Assembly: GCA_023438065.1 (NCBI GenBank)
Contig: JAEXRH010000002.1
Coordinates: 124,001-188,000 of the forward strand
Length of the DNA stretch: 64,000 nt
Direction: 5' to 3'
Source of the DNA: Spirochaetota bacterium
GTDB taxonomy: Bacteria; Spirochaetota; Spirochaetia; Treponematales; Treponemataceae
Below are positions 59,241 through 64,000 of the stretch, one piece after another; within the stretch, counting starts at the first letter, position 1; every line of letters begins with the position of its first letter. The notes below the pieces were generated by a model, which was not told the DNA's origin, did not search any database, and saw nothing but the letters and a program-made list of their open reading frames with translations. The position numbers and the translations under genes were made by a program.

Positions 59241-60210
59241 GGGCTTCCGCCGATACGGCCAGCTCCCCGAGAAAACGGTCCATGAGAGAGAACGCCTCTC
59301 CCGTGAGCGTATGCGCCCGGTCGGCTTCCGTGTGCATGAGTCGCCAGGTTTCGGGTACGACTCGCCCGATATCCCGGGATAGCGCGCGGTTACGGTTAAA
59401 GGTGATCGCGCGCTCGAGCTCTTCCCGCGAGAATCGCGTTTCTCCCGGGCTTCGATCGTCGGCCTCCGCGAAAGCGCGCGCGAGCGTCTCGGCCTCGTCG
59501 CGCGGAAGCACCGTCACGACCTGCGCGGCGATTCCCGCGGCGAGGAATCCCGCGTCGTCGCTGTAGGGCGTATGGAGCGAGATCCACGAACGGCTCGCGG
59601 CCTTCTCCGCGAGCCGAGCGGCCGTTCCGTGAAGCTCGGCGAGCCGCGTCGCGAGCCCGGACGGACGCTTCCTCGCGCGAGCGGAGCCTTCCCGAGACGA
59701 GAGCGCCGCCGTCGACAGGACGATGGTGTCGCCCCGTCCGGTCGCGTCGAGGACGTACACGTCTTCGTCGGTCATCCTGAGCTTGCGGAGCCCCGAACCG
59801 AGCGCGAAGGATCCCTGTCCCGCTACCCCCTTCGTTCCGGCCGCCTCCTCCCCGTCGGTGAAGACGATCTTCACGTTGTGCGCCTCCCTCGCCCCCTCGG
59901 GACGCTCCCGATCCCAGCGCGCGAGGCGTTCGGCGAATCTCATGAGCTGAAAGCACGCGGCGCTGTTGTCGTTCGCGCCGGGGGTTCCGCCGACGCGGTC
60001 GTGGTGGGCAACGACGGTCTTCATCCTGAAAAGGGGATCGTACGCGGAAGCCGGGAACCGGACGACGAGGTGTCGCCTTCCCGCGATGGGGACGACCGAG
60101 TGCGGTATGCCGCGCGCGCCGAGCCATGACGATATGAACGCGACCCGGTCGATGCCCTCGGCGAGAAACGCCTCGAGGGACGACGACGGGGATTCCCGTG
60201 ATCCTTCCAT
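59200..60210 (-). CDS. M28-type zinc aminopeptidase-like protein
   Basis: A 336-residue cytoplasmic peptidase of the M28/M20-like fold: VAHHDRVGGTPGANDNSAACF (His and Asp metal ligands), VFTDGEEAAGTKG (Glu general base and Glu ligand), DATGRGDTIV (Asp) and LHTPYSDDAGF with a terminal His. These are the five metal-ligand regions of the family. No signal peptide, so an intracellular role is likely, unlike most M28 enzymes. The gene starts five bases after the CapA stop. The substrate is unknown. Confidence 0.85.
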   Translation of the reverse strand: MEGSRESPSSSLEAFLAEGIDRVAFISSWLGARGIPHSVVPIAGRRHLVVRFPASAYDPLFRMKTVVAHHDRVGGTPGANDNSAACFQLMRFAERLARWDRERPEGAREAHNVKIVFTDGEEAAGTKGVAGQGSFALGSGLRKLRMTDEDVYVLDATGRGDTIVLSTAALSSREGSARARKRPSGLATRLAELHGTAARLAEKAASRSWISLHTPYSDDAGFLAAGIAAQVVTVLPRDEAETLARAFAEADDRSPGETRFSREELERAITFNRNRALSRDIGRVVPETWRLMHTEADRAHTLTGEAFSLMDRFLGELAVSAEALTNPDASPTRSRA

Positions 60211-60215
60211 GAGGG

Positions 60216-61688
60216 TCAGTATATCACCGAATCGCCGAGCGCGACGCGCGTTCCGGAAAGCCGCGCCGGGTATACCTCGCGATAGACGATCCTCCCCTTG
60301 AGCACGCCGAGCCGCACGATCTCGGATTCCTCGGCGCCGGGCATTCCTTCCATACCGGGGAAGAGGAAATTCCCGAGCGAGTAGACGATGAGTTTTCCCC
60401 CGCGTTTCTCGAGCGGCTGGAGGACGTGGGGATGCGAGCCGAACACGACGTCGCATCCTGAGTCCGCGAGCTTCCGGTAGAAGGCCTTCTGCCGCTCCGA
60501 GGGAGCCGTCCGGTACTCCTCGCCGCCGTGCACGCACACGATCACGAAGGCGCCGGTTTCCTTTTCGGCCCTGACGAGTTCGGGGATCCCGGGCGATTCC
60601 CACAGGATTCCCGCCTTCGTCTCTCCCGCGGCCGCCGTCCTCGAACCGTCGAAACCCGTGCGCTCGACCGGGTACGCGCCCAGGGAGAGGACTGAGAGCG
60701 CCTGCCCCTTGATCGTCGTGCGCCAAAAACGCCGCGCCTCGGCGAGATTCTCCCCCGCGCCCGAGGTCGCGATTCCCGCGTCGCGCAGGGCCGCGAGCGT
60801 ATCGGTAAACCCTTCGATTCCGTAATCGAAGGAATGGTTGTTCGTCGTCATGAGATAATCGAAGCCCGCGTCCCTGAGGTAGCCGAGGATTCTCGGGGCG
60901 TATTTGAAGGTGTAGGTTTTCGTCGCCTTCGCGGTTCCCCCGGTTACCGCGCCCTCGAGATTACCGATCAAGAGGTCGCTCGAGCGGAGTAGCGGAAGGG
61001 CGTCGCCGAAGACGAGCTCGAGCCCGCCTTCGCGGGCGAGGAGCCGCTCGACCCCGCGACCCGGCATGAGGTCCCCGACGGCCGAGACGAAGACAATCTC
61101 CTCCTCGGGGGGGACCGGAAAGGCTTGGGTAAACCAGGCTTCGAGCTTTGCGGGAACGGCTTTCCCGGATCGGGCGACGAGCCGTGCGCAGCGGAAAAAG
61201 ATCGCGGGGTAATCGGGGTCGTCGAGATACCGTCCCTCGAGGGGGATGGCCGTCTCGTCCTCCCCGAGGCCGGAAAGGAGTTTCCTCCCGCCTGAGTCCG
61301 TCGGGACGAGATAGTCGCGGGAGACGATGCGTGCCCGATCATCGGCGGGAAGCTTCGCGCGGTCGAGCACGGTTTCAAGCTCGATGGCGAAGGCAGCGGA
61401 CGCGTTCTTGCCGGCCTTTCGGCCTTCCGTTCCTTCGATCGGGGCATCGGGAGGAAGGGTGACCCTGACGAGCCGGTACCCCCGGGGAGGGGGACATGCC
61501 TCGGCCTGCGCGAAGATCTCCCCGGGTACGGCGATTTTCCTCGGGACGAGAAGGGTAACCGCCATGAACGTCACGGCGAGCGCGAGTACGGCAAGGCCGG
61601 GATATAGCGCGACGCCCGGGCGGTTACCCCGAAGTAACGGGTGTATCGCCCGCCTGAGCGAGCGGAAAGGATTCATGATCGGTATCAT
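60216..61688 (-). CDS. CapA-family (poly-gamma-glutamate synthesis) protein
   Basis: A 490-residue protein with one N-terminal transmembrane segment (about 30-52) and a long linker, then a CapA metallophosphatase-like domain: SAVGDLMPGRGV, LIGNLEGAVTGG, TTNNHSFDYG, IVCVHGGEEY and VFGSHPHVLQPLE, the family signatures with metal His/Asp/Asn. CapA works with CapBC in polyglutamate export in Bacillus; no capBC is nearby, so the role here is open. The N-terminal 200 residues outside the domain are unusual. AGGAG lies seven bases before the ATG. Confidence 0.88.
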   Translation of the reverse strand: MIPIMNPFRSLRRAIHPLLRGNRPGVALYPGLAVLALAVTFMAVTLLVPRKIAVPGEIFAQAEACPPPRGYRLVRVTLPPDAPIEGTEGRKAGKNASAAFAIELETVLDRAKLPADDRARIVSRDYLVPTDSGGRKLLSGLGEDETAIPLEGRYLDDPDYPAIFFRCARLVARSGKAVPAKLEAWFTQAFPVPPEEEIVFVSAVGDLMPGRGVERLLAREGGLELVFGDALPLLRSSDLLIGNLEGAVTGGTAKATKTYTFKYAPRILGYLRDAGFDYLMTTNNHSFDYGIEGFTDTLAALRDAGIATSGAGENLAEARRFWRTTIKGQALSVLSLGAYPVERTGFDGSRTAAAGETKAGILWESPGIPELVRAEKETGAFVIVCVHGGEEYRTAPSERQKAFYRKLADSGCDVVFGSHPHVLQPLEKRGGKLIVYSLGNFLFPGMEGMPGAEESEIVRLGVLKGRIVYREVYPARLSGTRVALGDSVIY

Positions 61689-61724
61689 GCCTGACTCCTT
61701 GAGGTCGGTAATCGGCCGAGGGCG

Positions 61725-61756
61725 AAAAAAAAAGCCTTCCCCGAAAGGAAGGCTTC
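61725..61756 (-). terminator. terminator of the RRM gene
   Basis: Minus strand: a 9-bp stem AAGCCTTCC / GGAAGGCTT and a nine-base T run. It lies between the RRM gene and the CapA gene. Confidence 0.95.
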
Positions 61757-61775
61757 GCCAATTATCTATCGATAA

Positions 61776-62084
61776 TTAATAGCGATCGTTGCCGTAACCG
61801 CCGCGATCGTTGTTGAAGCGGGGGCGGCTCTCGCGCGGCTTGTTCTCCGCGACGTTGACGCGAAGGCGGCGACCTTCGAACTCCTGGTTGTTGAGGGTCG
61901 CAATAGCGGCCTCGGCAGCCTGAGCATCGGCCATCTCAATGAAGCCGAAGCCCTTGGACTGCTGGGTATAGCGATCCTTGATGATGGTGGAGGAGATAAC
62001 CTCGCCGTACTGGCCGAAGAGGTTCGAGAGGGCGGCCTCGGTGGTCGCGTAGTTCATGTTTCCGACGTAAATCTTCTGAGACAT
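61776..62084 (-). CDS. single-RRM RNA-binding protein
   Basis: A 102-residue RNA-binding protein: one RRM (residues 4-78) with RNP2 IYVGNMNY and RNP1 KGFGFIEM, then a short Arg/Gly/Asn-rich tail (FNNDRGGYGNDRY). It resembles the cold-inducible Rbp proteins of cyanobacteria and spirochaetes. Its leader holds two hairpins close to the ribosome site (AAAGGA), suggesting structure-dependent translation or autoregulation. Single-gene unit with a strong terminator. Confidence 0.95.
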   Translation of the reverse strand: MSQKIYVGNMNYATTEAALSNLFGQYGEVISSTIIKDRYTQQSKGFGFIEMADAQAAEAAIATLNNQEFEGRRLRVNVAENKPRESRPRFNNDRGGYGNDRY

Positions 62085-62093
62085 ACAAATCCT

Positions 62094-62139
62094 TTACCGG
62101 TTTCCGGTAACTCTTATTCCTACCGCCATAAAAGCGGTA
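62094..62139 (-). promoter_or_regulatory. two hairpins in the RRM gene leader
   Basis: TTACCGG-TTT-CCGGTAA (62094-62110) is a perfect 7-bp stem with a 3-base loop, ending directly before the AAAGGA ribosome site. TACCGC/GCGGTA (62121-62139) forms a second 6-bp stem. They lie in the likely 5' leader. Confidence 0.7.
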
Positions 62140-62458
62140 CATCAACGGTCTTACTTTATTTTATGGAATGACTACCGGAACTCGAGTATGCTGGATCACG
62201 CACAAGGCAGGCAAGATTCAGAAGCAGACAACAGGCATCGGACACTTCATAAAACTAAGAAAGATCTCGTTCGATACAGAAACTTTAGCACGCCTTGAGT
62301 GCGCCGTCAAGCAAGAATGCGATTTTCCCGGTTTCCTGCGTAAAAAAACGCCGATTTCATCGAAATTTTACACGGGAAGGCTTGAACCTCTTCCGTATAA
62401 CGGGTTCGGTTCGGGCAAACCGCCTTCTTGAAGCCATTGTTAGGTAATTGACATGCAT
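62140..62458. other. 319-base gap with no gene identified
   Basis: The composition is less GC-rich than its surroundings. An 87-residue frame (62168-62431) has no ribosome site and no recognisable content. No tRNA or terminator seen. A TAACGGG...GTTAGGT stretch at its end recalls recombination sites but does not meet the pattern. Confidence 0.5.
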
Positions 62459-62487
62459 GGAGTTTACGTCGTTCCGACGTAAACTCC
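62459..62487. repeat. perfect 13-bp-stem hairpin
   Basis: GGAGTTTACGTCG, loop TTC, then the exact reverse complement CGACGTAAACTCC. No T run follows, so it is not a terminator. Confidence 0.95.
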
Positions 62488-62497
62488 GAGCCAAGGC

Positions 62498-62698
62498 CAT
62501 GCGCTCGACTTTCAGTCGATCGCTTTGGTCATGCGCTCGACTTTCAGTCGATCGCTTTGGTCATGCGCTCGGCTTTCAGTCGATCGCTTTGGTCATGCGC
62601 TCGACTTTCAGTCGATCGCTTTGGTCATGCGCTCGACTTTCAGTCGATCGCTTTGGTCATGCGCTCGGCTTTCAGTCGATCGCTTTGGTCATGCGCTC
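62498..62698. repeat. six tandem 32-bp hairpin units plus a partial seventh
   Basis: Units start at 62498, 62530, 62562, 62594, 62626 and 62658; a seventh begins at 62690 and breaks off. Each has a 23-base hairpin core, GCG-C-TCGACT, loop TTC, AGTCGA-T-CGC, and a constant linker TTTGGTCAT. Units 3 and 6 carry TCGGCT in place of TCGACT, so the array is A-A-B A-A-B, a 96-bp trimer duplicated. Frames through it are artefacts of the repeat. Confidence 0.97.
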
Positions 62699-62723
62699 TC
62701 TCTTCGTTCGGGGCGCTTGCTTC

Positions 62724-62748
62724 AAGGCAATCGCTACGCGATTGCCTT
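62724..62748. repeat. perfect 11-bp-stem hairpin over the MATE stop codon
   Basis: AAGGCAATCGC, loop TAC, GCGATTGCCTT. The TAG stop of the minus-strand MATE gene sits at 62736-62734, in the loop. No T tract follows in the minus direction. Confidence 0.9.
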
Positions 62749-64000
62749 TTGCATCCACCGTTTTGATCGCCAGCGGAAGAGCATCACGATGCCGCGGAGG
62801 GTTTCGTCGGTGCCGATCGCGATCCAGATGCCGATGAGGCCGAGGCCGACCTTGAAGCAGAGGAACCAGCCGCCGAGCACCATGAAAAACCACATGTTGA
62901 AGATCCCGTAGAGGACGGGGAATTTCACGTCGCCGGCGCCCTTGAGGCCGGGGATCACGACGAGGTTGAGCGAGCGGCCGGTCTCGATGTAGATCGAGAA
63001 GAGGAGGAGCGAGGAGGTGAGGGCGGCGATCTCGACCTCGCGGGTAAAGACCGAGATGAGCGGGCCCTTGACGAGGTTGATGAAGACGATCATCGCCACC
63101 GATATCGCGGTCCCGATGGCCTGGTAGCGGTAGAGCCGGCGGTACGCCTTTTCGGGCTCCTTCGCGCCGACGAAGTAGCCGGTCTTGATCTGCACCGCGT
63201 TCCCGATCGCGAGGGCGACGATGAAGACGAAGCGCGCGATCGTTTGGGTATAGACCATCGCCGACATCGCGAGGGTGCCGAGGGTCGAGACCATCGCCAT
63301 GATGACGATTTGGGCGACGTTGTAGGACATGTTCTCGCCCGCGGTCGGGATGCCGATCGAGAGGATCGTCCGGTAGATGCCGCGGGGCACCTTCCGCCAG
63401 CCCTTGAGGGGGAACTGGACGTCCGGGTGGAGCTTGATCCGCCAGGCCATGAGGAAGCACGCCGCGAGCTGGGCGACGGTCGAGGAGATCGACACGCCGA
63501 GGACGCCCGTCACCGGGAGGCCGAACCAGCCGTAGAGCGCGAAGGAGTTTCCGATCACGTTGATCACGTTCGTCGCGATCGCGATGTACATCGCGTCCTT
63601 CGTGTAGCCGTAGGCGCGGAGGATCGTGCCCTGGAGCATGTTGAAGGCGATGAAGATCGAGCCGACGCCGCCGTAAATCACGAAGAACTGGAGCGCGTAC
63701 TTGCGGACGTCGGGATCGAGGGTATAGACCGAAAGGAGCGGCTTGGCGCCGAGGACGACGCCGACGAGAATCGCGAACGCGACGACGACCGCCATCACCG
63801 CGCTTCCCTGCGCGACGTGCTTGACGTCGCCCATGCGTTTCGCGCCGAGGTACTGGGCGAGCACGATGCTCGTGCCGATGCAGATCACGTTGAAGAGGAT
63901 CTGGACGAAGAAGATGTACTGCCCCATCATCCCGACGCCGGCCACCGCTTCCTGCGAGTACGAGCTCAGCATCACCGTGTCGACCGACGAGATGAGGACG
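62734..64000 (-). CDS. MATE-family efflux transporter (5' end beyond the window)
   Basis: About 422 residues of a multidrug and toxin extrusion transporter are visible; the frame remains open at 64000, reading VLISSVDTVMLSSYSQEAVAG, so the true start and first helix lie outside. Ten or more hydrophobic segments are seen, with internal duplication typical of MATE proteins. It exports cationic compounds with Na+ or H+ coupling. The 3' end lies in a hairpin next to the repeat array. Confidence 0.9.
   Translation of the reverse strand, partial: VLISSVDTVMLSSYSQEAVAGVGMMGQYIFFVQILFNVICIGTSIVLAQYLGAKRMGDVKHVAQGSAVMAVVVAFAILVGVVLGAKPLLSVYTLDPDVRKYALQFFVIYGGVGSIFIAFNMLQGTILRAYGYTKDAMYIAIATNVINVIGNSFALYGWFGLPVTGVLGVSISSTVAQLAACFLMAWRIKLHPDVQFPLKGWRKVPRGIYRTILSIGIPTAGENMSYNVAQIVIMAMVSTLGTLAMSAMVYTQTIARFVFIVALAIGNAVQIKTGYFVGAKEPEKAYRRLYRYQAIGTAISVAMIVFINLVKGPLISVFTREVEIAALTSSLLLFSIYIETGRSLNLVVIPGLKGAGDVKFPVLYGIFNMWFFMVLGGWFLCFKVGLGLIGIWIAIGTDETLRGIVMLFRWRSKRWMQKAIA

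Noticed and set aside
62395..62435. attC-like recombination site (TAACGGG ... GTTAGGT)
   Set aside because: The outer cores pair only partly, the inner arms do not align, and no cassette series or integrase is visible.
62498..62698. CRISPR array
   Set aside because: The 32-bp units are contiguous with no unique spacers, and no cas gene is present.
62448..62911. Repeat-spanning open frames of 69-129 residues
   Set aside because: Same peptide repeated by the DNA repeat in several frames; no ribosome site or independent support.
1..64000. tRNA, rRNA, prophage or transposase genes
   Set aside because: Read for, but no cloverleaf, rRNA segment, integrase or transposase motif was recognised; a covariance-model search would settle small RNAs.

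Overview
The window is about 64 kb of GC-rich bacterial chromosome, almost entirely protein-coding, with no rRNA, tRNA, prophage or insertion sequence that I can see. The gene set fits an anaerobic, fermentative, motile member of the Spirochaetota (Treponema/Spirochaeta-like): phosphate acetyltransferase, a glycyl radical enzyme with its activase, bactofilin, a FapA/DUF342 protein, several lipoproteins with a family-type lipobox, chemoreceptors and a FliM-related protein. The taxon is an inference from content and style, not from a marker gene. A recurring promoter form is TTGACN / 16-18 nt / TATACT, and many adjacent genes overlap by ATGA or GTGA.

Layout. 1-4.25 kb (minus): partial outer-membrane-type protein, lipoprotein, then tyrA-bactofilin-TPR-mtaB. 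4.4-12.8 kb: Cys-nucleophile hydrolase, pta, CorA-type transporter, GH114-like lipoprotein, TPR protein, ferritin and small membrane or secreted proteins. 12.9-15.9 kb: a four-domain CoA-disulfide reductase/rhodanese/TusA/DsrE fusion under a MarR regulator with two matched operators. 16-19.6 kb: an SOS-like mutagenesis module in which a cleavable XRE-S24 repressor faces a umuD-umuC-DUF72 operon across two identical palindromic operators; the UmuD has lost its N-terminal arm and its catalytic dyad. 19.7-21.6 kb: a FliM/FliN-related protein with reversed domain order, plus a Crp-family regulator. 21.6-26.8 kb: hypothetical proteins, a lipoprotein with an HEGYH zinc motif, an MBL hydrolase and a pentapeptide-repeat protein. 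26.8-31.6 kb: zinc-ribbon protein, murI, rsgA, mutS2, followed by three direct repeats.

31.8-43.2 kb: an S51-type peptidase and DUF342 protein divergent from argR across a perfect ARG box, pgi, a binding protein plus chemoreceptor pair, a TetR/EFR1-ferredoxin unit with its own operator, and a small-protein/pirin/DODA-dioxygenase group. 43.2-48.5 kb: one giant kinase-ATPase-GAF-cyclase protein. 48.6-54.0 kb: a tightly coupled five-gene operon built round a glycyl radical eliminase, with an MBL hydrolase, an unknown 151-residue protein, an SCP2-like lipid-binding protein and the activase; this is the best candidate for an undescribed pathway. 54-62 kb: alkaline phosphatase, polysaccharide deacetylase, a cytoplasmic LacI-domain histidine kinase with its response regulator, an M28 peptidase, a CapA protein and an RRM protein with a structured leader. 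62.1-62.75 kb: a 650-base gap holding perfect hairpins that flank a 32-bp tandem hairpin array, before a MATE transporter running off the right edge.
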